Below, piece after piece: positions 4,780-12,016 of a DNA stretch of 13,910 bases. The notes below the pieces were generated by a model, which saw nothing but the letters and a program-made list of their open reading frames with translations, ran no database searches and was not told the DNA's origin. The stretch's first letter is position 1, and each line of letters starts with the position of its first letter. The DNA is taken from contig CAMLIA010000118.1 of the NCBI GenBank assembly GCA_946479905.1, positions 1 to 13,910 on the forward strand, read 5' to 3'. Both the position numbers and the translations under genes were made by a program. This DNA comes from an uncultured Frankiales bacterium (GTDB taxonomy: Bacteria > Actinomycetota > Actinomycetes > Mycobacteriales > SCTD01).

Positions 4780-7700
4780 ATCGAGATCTCCTGCCTCTCG
4801 TGCGCTGCCTCCGCTCCCGCCGGCGCACGGTTCTGCGGCCAGTGCGGGTCGCCGCTGCCTGCCCCGTGCCAGGGCTGCGGGCAGCCGGTCGAGCCCGGGC
4901 TGGCCTTCTGCACCTGGTGCGGCCGGGCGGTCGGCGCTGCCGCGCCGGTGGCCGGCCCGACGCTGCCGGGACCGGAGGAGGAGCGCCGCTACGTCAGCGT
5001 GCTGGCCGTCGACCTGGTGGGGTTCTCCGCCACGGCCCAGCAGCTCGACCCGGAGGACCTGCGGGCGTCCCAGAAGGAGTTCTTCGGGATCGTCGCGACC
5101 GCCGTCCACGACCTCGGCGGCACCATCGCGAAGCGGATCGGCGACGCGGTCATCGCCGTCTTCGGGGCGCCGACCGCCCACGAGAACGACCCCTACCGGG
5201 CGGTCCGCGCGGGCCTGACGGTCCAGTCCAAGATCACCGGCACGGCGTACGCCGACGGCACGCCGATGATCGCCCGGGCCGGCGTCGCCACGGGCGAGGC
5301 ACTGGTGTCCTTCGAGGCCGACGAGCCGCGGATCGCCGGCGAGATCCTGAGCCGGGCCATGCTGCTGCAGGCGCAGGCGCCGCCGGGCACGGTCCTCATC
5401 GGCGCCGAGGCGCACCGCTCGATCGGGACGTCGATCGACTGCGTGCCGCACACCGACGGGGAGTCCTGGATCGCCGTCGGCGTGCCGATCCGCAACAACC
5501 AGGTCGCCGACGCGCTGCCGCTCGTGGGCCGTGAGCCCGAGCTCGGGCTGCTCGTCAGCAGCCTGCGGCGCACCATGCAGGAGCGGCGCGGCCAGCTCGT
5601 CACGCTGGTCGGCGAGCCGGGACTGGGCAAGAGCCGGCTCACCCGGGCGCTGCTGGAGCACGTCGACTCCCCGGCGACCCCGAGCCTGGTGCGCTGGCGG
5701 GAGGGCTCGTGCCTGCCGTACGGCGAGGGCGTCAGCTACTGGGCGCTCGGCCAGGTCGTGAAGAGCCAGGCGCAGATCCTCGAGAACGACCCGACGGCCG
5801 TCGCTGCCGCGAAGCTCGAGAAGTCGGTCGAGACCCTGCTCGGCCGGCACCCCGAGGGCATCACCGCCGTCAAGGAGCGGCTCACGGCCCTGATCGGCCT
5901 CCCGGGCGCCAGCGCCGACGTCGGCGAGGACGTGGCGGCCTCGCACGCGGCCTGGCGGCGGTACCTGCTGACGCTGGCGGAGGACGCGCCGACGGTCCTC
6001 GTGTTCGAGGACCTGCACTGGGCCGACGACGGCTTCCTCGACTTCCTCAAGTCACTGGTCGAGGCGGCCAGCTCGGTGCCGCTGCTGGTCCTCGCGACCG
6101 CCCGCCCCGAGCTCGTCGACCGCCGCCCGGACTGGTTCACCGGCCTCGGGGACACCCTCACCATCACCCTCACGCCGCTGTCCGAGCCCGAGACGCTGAC
6201 CTTCCTCACCCGGCTGCTCGGCGACGCGGTGCTGCCGGATCCCTTGCAGCGAAGGCTTCTCGGGCTGGTCGCCGGCAACCCGCTCTACGCCGAGGAGTAC
6301 GTCCGCATGCTCACCGACTCCGGTGTGCTGCAGGCCCGCGACCTGCTCCCCGACATGCCGCTGCCGGAGACGGTGCAGGGCGTGGTGGACAGCCGGCTGG
6401 ACCTGCTCACCGCCGCGGAGCGCTCGGTCGTGTCGGCCGCGGCGGTCGTCGGGGAGAGCTTCTGGGGCGGTGCGGTCGCCGCCGTGGCCGACGCCGACCG
6501 GGCCACCGTGACCGCCTGCCTCGAGGCGCTCGAGCGGCGCGAGGTGGTGCGTCGCAACCCGCGGACCTCGGTCGCCGGCGAGGACGAGTACGCCTTCCGG
6601 CACGTCCTCGTCCGGGACGCCGCCTACGCCCGCATCCCGCGTTCGCTGCGGGTGGTGCAGCACCGCCGCTGCGCGGAGTGGTTCGACGCCTTCTCCCCCG
6701 AGCGCGGGGACGACGTCGCCGAGCTGCGCGCGCACCACCGGGTGACCGCCTACGAGCTGGCCGCCGTGCTCGGCTTCGAGCTCGAGCCCTACGCCCAGCG
6801 CGCCCGGCAGGCCCTCAGCACCGCCGCGGAGCGCGCGCTGCGGCTGCACGCCGTCAGCGCGGCCCACGCGTTCGCGCGGCGCGCCGTCATGCTCTGGTAC
6901 GGCCACGAGAAGGAGCCGGCCGCTCTCAAGGCGCAGCTGCTGGCGAGCGAGCTCGGGTTCCTCGACGACCCGCACGCGTTCTACGCCGAGGGCGGTCCGG
7001 CGCGGGTGCAGGACACCGCCGAGGGGCTGCTGCAGGTCGGTGACAAGGGGGCCGCCGCCAAGGCGCAGATCCTGCTGGGCCAGGTGGAGTGGTACCGCGG
7101 CGCCGGCGCCCAGCTCGCCGCGCTGCACCTGCAGCGGGCGGTCGACCTGCTGGCGGAGGAACCCGCGAGCGAGACCTTCGCCAACGCGCTGGCCGAGCTC
7201 AGCCGGCTGCGGATGCTCAGCCACCAGTACGGCGACGCCATCGCCCTCGCCGACCGTGCGATGGCGATCGCCCGGCCGCTCGGGCTGCTCGAGGTGGAGG
7301 CCAACGCGCTGGTGACCGCCGGGACCGCCCGCTACAACATCGGTGACCGGCTCGGGATCGTGCAGCAGGAGGAGGCGCTGGCGCTGTGCCGGCAGCACGG
7401 CCTGCGCGCCCTGCAGCGGGCGGCGAACAACCTCGCGACGACCATGCAGGAGGAGGGCCGGCTGCGCAGGTCGTACGAGCTGATCGACGAGAGCGCCCGG
7501 GCGACCCGCGGCTGGGGGCTGTCGCTCACGACCCGCGCGGACGACTCCGAGAGCGCCCTGATGGCGTGGTACGACGGGGACTGGAACCGGCTGCTCCTGC
7601 ACGCCGAGGCGTTCCTGGCCAGCACCTCGGCGGAGGCCCGCCAGTGGGAGGCGCACCTGGTGGCCGTGATGTCGACGGTCCGGGTGCTGCGCGGCGACAC

Positions 7701-8256
7701 CCCCGCGCCCGAGCTGGCCGAGGTGGTCGAGCGCGGCCGGCGCAGCGGCTTCCCGCAGCTGGTGCGGTCGGCGCTCGCCCACTACGGCGGCTGCATGTAC
7801 ATGCTGGGCGACATCGCCGCGGCCACCGCCCTGTTCGACGAGCTCTACGAGCACACCAGCCAGCACATGCGCGGGAGCGCGCGGGAGTGGCTCTACCCGG
7901 CGGTCCTGCTCGGCTCGTTCGTCGGCCGGGACCGGCTGGAGCTGATCGCGGCCCGGCTCGAGGCGCTCGAGCCGAAGACGCCGTGGATGGTCGCCGCCAA
8001 CCACCTCGCGGCCTCGCACCTGCTCAACGACGACGGCAAGCACATCGACGCGTGCGAGCGGGTCGTCGCGGCGATCGAGACCTACGAGGCGATCGGCGAC
8101 GCCTCCTCGACGGTGTTCGCGCGGGTGCGGCTGTCGCGCAGCGCGGCCCGCGCGGGTGACCTCGAGGTCGTGCGGGAGCAGAACCGGCGGGTCCGGGAGT
8201 TCATCGCCGCCAACGGCGCGATCCGCTTCGAGGAGTTCCTCCCGCCCGAGTCCTGA
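4780..8256 (+). CDS. Zinc-ribbon / class III cyclase-like / STAND ATPase / TPR regulator, start at ATC
   Basis: Counted from ATC at 4780 the product has about 1158 residues; from the first GTG at 4948 it has 1102. Residues 5-47 form a double zinc ribbon (Cys pairs 5/8, 19/22, 30/33, 44/47). A class III nucleotide cyclase domain follows (about 70-235), with metal aspartates D78 (AVDLVGFS) and D122 (KRIGDAVIAVFG). An AAA/STAND ATPase comes next, with Walker A GEPGLGKS at 278-285 and Walker B VFEDLHWADD near 408-417. From about residue 650 the tail is alanine-rich, helical and TPR-like. No DNA-binding domain or membrane segment is seen. In the cyclase domain the catalytic Asn and Arg are replaced by Ser191 and Leu195, so activity is doubtful. 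Such proteins are usually signalling ATPases. It may be cotranscribed with glycerol kinase, and its stop directly abuts that of the convergent gene. Confidence 0.85.
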   Translation: MEISCLSCAASAPAGARFCGQCGSPLPAPCQGCGQPVEPGLAFCTWCGRAVGAAAPVAGPTLPGPEEERRYVSVLAVDLVGFSATAQQLDPEDLRASQKEFFGIVATAVHDLGGTIAKRIGDAVIAVFGAPTAHENDPYRAVRAGLTVQSKITGTAYADGTPMIARAGVATGEALVSFEADEPRIAGEILSRAMLLQAQAPPGTVLIGAEAHRSIGTSIDCVPHTDGESWIAVGVPIRNNQVADALPLVGREPELGLLVSSLRRTMQERRGQLVTLVGEPGLGKSRLTRALLEHVDSPATPSLVRWREGSCLPYGEGVSYWALGQVVKSQAQILENDPTAVAAAKLEKSVETLLGRHPEGITAVKERLTALIGLPGASADVGEDVAASHAAWRRYLLTLAEDAPTVLVFEDLHWADDGFLDFLKSLVEAASSVPLLVLATARPELVDRRPDWFTGLGDTLTITLTPLSEPETLTFLTRLLGDAVLPDPLQRRLLGLVAGNPLYAEEYVRMLTDSGVLQARDLLPDMPLPETVQGVVDSRLDLLTAAERSVVSAAAVVGESFWGGAVAAVADADRATVTACLEALERREVVRRNPRTSVAGEDEYAFRHVLVRDAAYARIPRSLRVVQHRRCAEWFDAFSPERGDDVAELRAHHRVTAYELAAVLGFELEPYAQRARQALSTAAERALRLHAVSAAHAFARRAVMLWYGHEKEPAALKAQLLASELGFLDDPHAFYAEGGPARVQDTAEGLLQVGDKGAAAKAQILLGQVEWYRGAGAQLAALHLQRAVDLLAEEPASETFANALAELSRLRMLSHQYGDAIALADRAMAIARPLGLLEVEANALVTAGTARYNIGDRLGIVQQEEALALCRQHGLRALQRAANNLATTMQEEGRLRRSYELIDESARATRGWGLSLTTRADDSESALMAWYDGDWNRLLLHAEAFLASTSAEARQWEAHLVAVMSTVRVLRGDTPAPELAEVVERGRRSGFPQLVRSALAHYGGCMYMLGDIAAATALFDELYEHTSQHMRGSAREWLYPAVLLGSFVGRDRLELIAARLEALEPKTPWMVAANHLAASHLLNDDGKHIDACERVVAAIETYEAIGDASSTVFARVRLSRSAARAGDLEVVREQNRRVREFIAANGAIRFEEFLPPES

Positions 8257-8616
8257 TCAGTAGTAGCCGATCTCCTGCAGGCTGCTGATGTAGGTGCCCA
8301 TGACCTCCTGCACGGCCTGGTCGGTGCCGCCGGCGTAGATCTGGATGGTGAAGTCCTGCACGATCGATGCCGCCTTGCTGTTGAGCGCCAGCGTCTCGGC
8401 CTCGACGGAGATCTTGAGCAGCTCGTCCAGCTCACCGCGCACGATCATGAAGCCGCCCTCGGCGCCAGTGACCGCGAAGTACTCCTCGTGGGAGTGGATC
8501 CGGCCCTGCTTCAGCAGCCCCTCGAAGCGCTCGAGCGCCGCGCCGAACACCTCGATGCTCTTGGCCTCGCGCCCGGGGACGCTCGCCTTCCAGCTGATGT
8601 GGATCGCACCGTTCAT
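8257..8616 (-). CDS. Conserved-looking hypothetical protein, 119 residues
   Basis: This is a soluble protein of 119 residues starting MNGAIHISWKASVPGREAKS. Predicted alternation of strands and helices (a strand around IHISWKA, a helix around EVFGAALERFEGLLK, a strand around GGFMIVRG, a helix around DELLKISVEAETLAL, a strand around DFTIQIYAGG) suggests a compact ferredoxin-like or dimeric alpha/beta barrel fold. That is inference. No catalytic motif is evident. The ATG at 8616 has GAGGGGG upstream with a 6-nt gap, a strong Shine-Dalgarno sequence. It is downstream of the response regulator on the same strand, separated by 137 nt with a possible terminator. Its stop codon directly abuts that of the large regulator. 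I do not recognise a named family. Confidence 0.75.
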   Translation of the reverse strand: MNGAIHISWKASVPGREAKSIEVFGAALERFEGLLKQGRIHSHEEYFAVTGAEGGFMIVRGELDELLKISVEAETLALNSKAASIVQDFTIQIYAGGTDQAVQEVMGTYISSLQEIGYY

Positions 8617-8711
8617 GGCGTACCCCCTCGGCCGGGCATCCCGCCCAAGACCCTCTCCGACGCCGACCCGGCCCGCAGCCCGACTGTCCTCCGCGCCGCG
8701 CCCGCCGACAA

Positions 8712-8740
8712 GCCGAAGCCCGCAATGCCCCGCTTTCGGC
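8712..8740 (-). terminator. Possible terminator after the response regulator
   Basis: On the response-regulator transcript this reads as a stem of GCCGAA with TTCGGC, extended by two more GC pairs across a one-base bulge, with a 12-nt GC-rich loop, followed by TTGT. It begins 13 nt after the stop codon. The short T stretch is weak. It is the only hairpin I can see in the 137-nt gap between 8616 and 8754, which otherwise appears to hold only the leader of the hypothetical gene. Confidence 0.35.
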
Positions 8741-8753
8741 CCGCGAGCCCTGC

Positions 8754-9389
8754 TCAGTCCAGGCCCTGCTCGAGGGCGTAGCGGACCAGCTGCGTGCGGT
8801 TGTGCAGCTGCAGCTTCGTGAGGGTGTTCTGGACGTGGTTCTCGACGGTGCGGTGCGACAGCGAGAGGCGCTCGGCGACCTGCTTGGCGGTCAGCCCCTT
8901 GGCGACCAGCCGCAGCACCTCGGTCTCGCGCTCGGTGAGCCGCGGTGCGGAGGAGTCGGAGGAGGTACGCCGGTACTCGCCGAGCACGAGGCCCGCGAGC
9001 CCTGAGGTGAAGACCGCCTCCCCCGCCGCGGTCTTGCGGACCGCCTCCAGCAGCTCCGCCGACGAGGCGGACTTCAGCAGGTAGCCGGTGGCGCCGGCCT
9101 TGACCGCCTCCAGCACGTCGGTCTGCTCGCCCGAGGCCGACAGCACCAGCACCCGGACCCCGAGGGGGACGACGGCTGCGGTCACCTCGACGCCGGTGCG
9201 GCCGGGCATCTGCAGGTCGCAGACCAGCACGTCGGGGTGCACGGCGGTGCAGACCCGGACGGCCTTGTCGCCGTCGCCGGCCACACCGACGACGTCCAGC
9301 CCGGCGGCGACCAGGTCGCGCTCCACCGCGTCGCGCCAGATGGGGTGGTCGTCAGCGATCACCAGCCGCAGGGGCAGCTCTGAGGACAC
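8754..9389 (-). CDS. NarL/LuxR-family response regulator (MacR-like)
   Basis: This 211-residue cytosolic transcription factor has an N-terminal receiver domain and a C-terminal LuxR-type helix-turn-helix. Receiver residues are intact: acidic pair D13/D14 (IADDHP), phospho-acceptor D58 (VLVCDLQMPG), switch S84 and K106 (GYLLKS). The HTH domain spans about 149-210, with LTERETEVLRLVAKGLTAKQ and the recognition-helix region LSHRTVENHV. The GTG at 9389 is supported by GGAGG with a 9-nt gap (and a nearer GGAG) lying inside the end of the kinase gene. The genes overlap by 38 nt, so expression should be coupled. It is the cognate partner of the upstream kinase. Similar pairs in Streptomyces are called MacRS; assignment to that family is from memory. 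Its target genes cannot be read from the sequence. Confidence 0.93.
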   Translation of the reverse strand: MSSELPLRLVIADDHPIWRDAVERDLVAAGLDVVGVAGDGDKAVRVCTAVHPDVLVCDLQMPGRTGVEVTAAVVPLGVRVLVLSASGEQTDVLEAVKAGATGYLLKSASSAELLEAVRKTAAGEAVFTSGLAGLVLGEYRRTSSDSSAPRLTERETEVLRLVAKGLTAKQVAERLSLSHRTVENHVQNTLTKLQLHNRTQLVRYALEQGLD

Positions 9390-10458
9390 TGATCTCCACC
9401 TCCGTCCCCTGATCGGGCCTGCTGTCGATGGTCACCGTGCCACCGAGGTCCTCGATCCGGCCGCGGATCGACCGCGCCACGCCCATCCGGCCCTCCGCGG
9501 CGGCGGCCTGCAGCCGCGCCGCGGAGACGCCCGGCCCGTCGTCGCGCACCGACACGACCACCGAGGCGCCCAGGTCCTCGACCAGCACCCAGGCGGTCGA
9601 CCCGCCGTGCTGGAGGGCGTTGTCGACGCAGGCCCCGACCGCGGCGGCCAGCTCGTGCGCCACGGCCGCCGGCAGCGGTACGGCGGAGGCGGGGGCGGCC
9701 ACCTCGACGCCGGGCCGGGCCGGCAGCAGGGTCCGCAGGTCGGTGAGGCCGGCGCCCACCGACGGTGCCTCGGTCACCAGCCGGCGCAGCGCCTGCTCCT
9801 GACCGGTGGCCAGCGCCACCAGGGCCGGGTCGTCGGAGGTGCGGGCGACCATGGCCAGCGCCTGCAGCACCCCGTCGTGCACGGAGCGCGCCAGCCGCTC
9901 GCGCTCGGCGGTCTCCGCGGCGAGCCGGACGGCCTCGGCGTACGCCTGCTCGGCCCGGCGGCCGACGTTGACCAGGTAGCCGACCACCGTGCCGCCCAGC
10001 ACCAGGAGCACGACGCTGTTGACGGTCGCCTGCGACAGGCCGCCGCGCTCGACCACCGCGCCGGCCGCCAGCACGCCGGCGACGAGCAGGCCGCCGCGCC
10101 ACTCGCGCCGGACCGCCCAGGCCAGCACCGGCCCGGCCACCCACGTCACGGGCAGGGTCGGGTCGCCGCGGGCCACCTGGTGGGCCGACAGCGCGAGCAC
10201 GGTCGCCTGCTGGCAGGCCAGCGCCACGAGCACATCGAGGACCAGCCACGGGGCCGTGTGCGGGACCCGCAGCATGACCGCGGTCCACACGACCATGACC
10301 GCGGCGACAGCCAGTGCCGGCCGGTCGTCGTCGTACCCGCCGATCCGGGCACCGATGGACAGCAGCGCGTAGCCGAGGGCGGCGACGCGGAACGCTGCGA
10401 CGGCCCGCCAGAGAGCCGTCTCGAGGTCAGCTGGCGCGGCGCTGCGAGGGTGCGTCAC
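9352..10458 (-). CDS. Membrane sensor histidine kinase, HisKA_3 type (MacS-like)
   Basis: This is a 368-residue NarX/DesK-like kinase. The N-terminal half (about 20-165) holds roughly four to five hydrophobic segments with almost no loop of size outside the membrane, so sensing is probably within or at the membrane. The phospho-accepting H194 lies in RERLARSVHDGVLQ. The HATPase_c domain follows, with N280 in CVDNALQHGG, the G1 box RDDGPG at 305-310, and GTEVEI near the end. All catalytic boxes are intact. The GTG at 10458 gives MTHPRSAAPADLETALWRAV and has GCGAGG 9 nt upstream. The gene starts 32 nt inside the acyltransferase gene and ends 38 nt inside the response regulator gene, so all three are one transcript. 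The membrane architecture resembles MacS-type kinases; the stimulus is unknown. Confidence 0.92.
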   Translation of the reverse strand: MTHPRSAAPADLETALWRAVAAFRVAALGYALLSIGARIGGYDDDRPALAVAAVMVVWTAVMLRVPHTAPWLVLDVLVALACQQATVLALSAHQVARGDPTLPVTWVAGPVLAWAVRREWRGGLLVAGVLAAGAVVERGGLSQATVNSVVLLVLGGTVVGYLVNVGRRAEQAYAEAVRLAAETAERERLARSVHDGVLQALAMVARTSDDPALVALATGQEQALRRLVTEAPSVGAGLTDLRTLLPARPGVEVAAPASAVPLPAAVAHELAAAVGACVDNALQHGGSTAWVLVEDLGASVVVSVRDDGPGVSAARLQAAAAEGRMGVARSIRGRIEDLGGTVTIDSRPDQGTEVEISVLRAAPAAGDR

Positions 10459-11164
10459 TGACGAGGGCCTCGCGGGCGGCCAGCCGGGCGTCCTCGATGT
10501 CGGCCTTGGCCTTGGTGGCGTAGCAGTCGACGTACTCCTGGCCGGAGAGCAGCATCAGCTCGTACATGATCTCGTCGGTGATGGAGCGGAGCACGAAGCG
10601 GTCGCCCTCCATGCCCTGGTAGCGGCTGAAGTCGAGCGGCTTGCCGACCTTGATGCCGACCCGGCCGATGCGCGGGATGATCTTGCCGGTCGGCTGCACC
10701 ACGTCGGTGTTGATCATGGCGACCGGGATGACCGGCACGCCGGCCTCCAGCGCCATCCGGGCCACGCCGGTCTTGCCGCGGTAGAGCCGGCCGTCCGGCG
10801 ACCGGGTGCCCTCGGGGTAGAGCCCGAGGAGGTTGCCCTCTGCAAGGATCCGCTTGGCGGTGCGCAGCGCGGCCTCCGAGGCGGCGCCGCCGGAGCGGTC
10901 GATGGGGACCTGCCCGACGCCCGAGAAGAACATCTTGTTCAGCCGGCCCTTGACGCCCTTGCCGGTGAAGTAGTCGGCCTTGGCGAGGAACGTCACCCGG
11001 CGCGGGACGACCAGCGGCAGGAAGATCGAGTCGCTGAAGCTGAGGTGGTTGCTGGCCAGGATGGCCGGGCCGTCCGACGGGATGTACTCGGGGTGGTCGA
11101 TCCAGGGCCGGAACAGCGTCCGCAGGATGGGGGTCAAGATCGCCTTGACCACCCAGTAGAACAC
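10427..11164 (-). CDS. 1-acyl-sn-glycerol-3-phosphate acyltransferase-like protein (PlsC family)
   Basis: This family transfers an acyl chain from acyl-ACP or acyl-CoA to lysophosphatidic acid at the membrane, making phosphatidic acid. The 245-residue protein has the catalytic HX4D motif (H40 to D45 in SNHLSFSD), the EGTR substrate motif at 118-121 (LYPEGTRSPDG), and the VPVIPVAM block near 143-150. A hydrophobic N-terminus (FYWVVKAILTPILRTLF) could be a membrane anchor. The GTG at 11164 gives a family-like start and has AAGGGTGG a few nt upstream. The open frame extends far upstream antisense to the hydrolase gene, but that part is composition shadow. It heads the operon with the kinase and regulator. 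The acyl acceptor is not proven: related members act on other lysolipids. Confidence 0.9.
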   Translation of the reverse strand: MFYWVVKAILTPILRTLFRPWIDHPEYIPSDGPAILASNHLSFSDSIFLPLVVPRRVTFLAKADYFTGKGVKGRLNKMFFSGVGQVPIDRSGGAASEAALRTAKRILAEGNLLGLYPEGTRSPDGRLYRGKTGVARMALEAGVPVIPVAMINTDVVQPTGKIIPRIGRVGIKVGKPLDFSRYQGMEGDRFVLRSITDEIMYELMLLSGQEYVDCYATKAKADIEDARLAAREALVSDAPSQRRAS

Positions 11165-11260
11165 CGGACCACCCTTCAGCGCGCACGAACGGGACGCTCG
11201 AACCCTATGTCTTCGCCGTCCCCGACGCCATGTCCCGGCCGGTCGTGCGACGATCCTCAC
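11165..11260. promoter_or_regulatory. Divergent promoter region, acyltransferase operon and hydrolase operon
   Basis: This 96-nt gap separates two divergent operons. On the minus strand TAGGGT (11207-11202) matches the TAnnnT pattern and would give a leader of about 30 nt containing the AAGGGTGG site. On the plus strand GACGAT (11249-11254) keeps the key A and T positions and ends 6 nt before the GTG at 11261, suggesting a leaderless hydrolase mRNA. No strong -35 box or operator repeat is visible. Confidence 0.4.
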
Positions 11261-12016
11261 GTGCCTGCACCCTCTGTCATGCCTGGAGCCGAGCCCATCG
11301 ACCTGCCGGGCGGCCCGGTCGGCGTGGTCCTGAGCCACGGCTTCACCGGGACCACCCAGTCGATGCGGCCCTGGGCCGAGCACCTGTCCGCCGCGGGCTT
11401 CACGGTCAAGGCCCCCCGGCTGCCCGGGCACGGCACCTCGATCCAGGACATGAACACGACGCGCTTCTCGGACTGGTACGGCGAGGTGGAGCGCACCTTC
11501 GACGACCTCCGCTCCCGCTGCTCGACGGTCTTCGCGATGGGGCTGTCGATGGGCGGGGCGCTCGTGCTGCGGCTCGCCGAGCAGCGCCCCGACCAGGTCG
11601 CCGGCCTGGTGGTCGTGAACGCCGCCGTCGGCACCGAGCGGCGCGACGCCAAGCTGCTGCCGGTGCTGAAGTGGCTGGTGCCGTCCTTCCCCGGGATCGC
11701 GAGCGACATCAAGAAGCCCGGCATCACCGAGCTCGCGTACCCGAGGGTGCCGCTGAAGGCGGCAGCCTCGATGTTCTCGGCGATGCCGACCATCGCCCGC
11801 GACCTGGGCAGGATCACCTGCCCAGTCTTGATGTACCGCTCCGTCGACGACCACGTCGTGGAGCCGGTCTCGTTCCGGCTGCTGCGGGCGGGCATCGTGC
11901 ACGCCGAGGAGGTCGTGCTCGAGGACAGCTACCACGTCGCGACGCTGGACAACGACGCCCCGACGATCTTCGAGGGGTCCGTCGACTTCATCCGGAAGCA
12001 CCTGCCTGCGACATGA
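11261..12016 (+). CDS. Alpha/beta-hydrolase carboxylesterase (monoacylglycerol lipase / Est30-like)
   Basis: This 251-residue serine hydrolase has no signal peptide. The catalytic triad is visible: nucleophile S96 in GLSMGG, acid D197 (less likely D196) in RSVDDHVV, and H225 in DSYHVATLD. The oxyanion region HGFTGTTQSM starts at residue 26. This matches the Est30-type carboxylesterases and bacterial monoacylglycerol lipases, which split short to medium acyl esters. A compact cap region lies around 125-180. The GTG at 11261 was chosen for the -10-like GACGAT 6 nt upstream; ATG at 11279 is an alternative that loses six residues and nothing conserved. No Shine-Dalgarno sequence precedes the GTG. 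It is divergent from the acyltransferase, so lipid turnover is a reasonable guess. Its stop overlaps the next start (ATGA). Confidence 0.88.
   Translation: MPAPSVMPGAEPIDLPGGPVGVVLSHGFTGTTQSMRPWAEHLSAAGFTVKAPRLPGHGTSIQDMNTTRFSDWYGEVERTFDDLRSRCSTVFAMGLSMGGALVLRLAEQRPDQVAGLVVVNAAVGTERRDAKLLPVLKWLVPSFPGIASDIKKPGITELAYPRVPLKAAASMFSAMPTIARDLGRITCPVLMYRSVDDHVVEPVSFRLLRAGIVHAEEVVLEDSYHVATLDNDAPTIFEGSVDFIRKHLPAT

Noticed and set aside
5008..5400. Calling the large regulator an active adenylate cyclase
   Set aside because: The fold and metal aspartates are present, but the catalytic Asn/Arg pair is replaced by Ser and Leu, so an active-enzyme name is not supported.
6052..8043. 663-codon open frame on the minus strand, antisense to the large regulator
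   Set aside because: It is a composition shadow: high GC suppresses stop codons. The translation is low-complexity Arg/Gly/Ala/His-rich with no domain, while the plus frame has clear conserved motifs.
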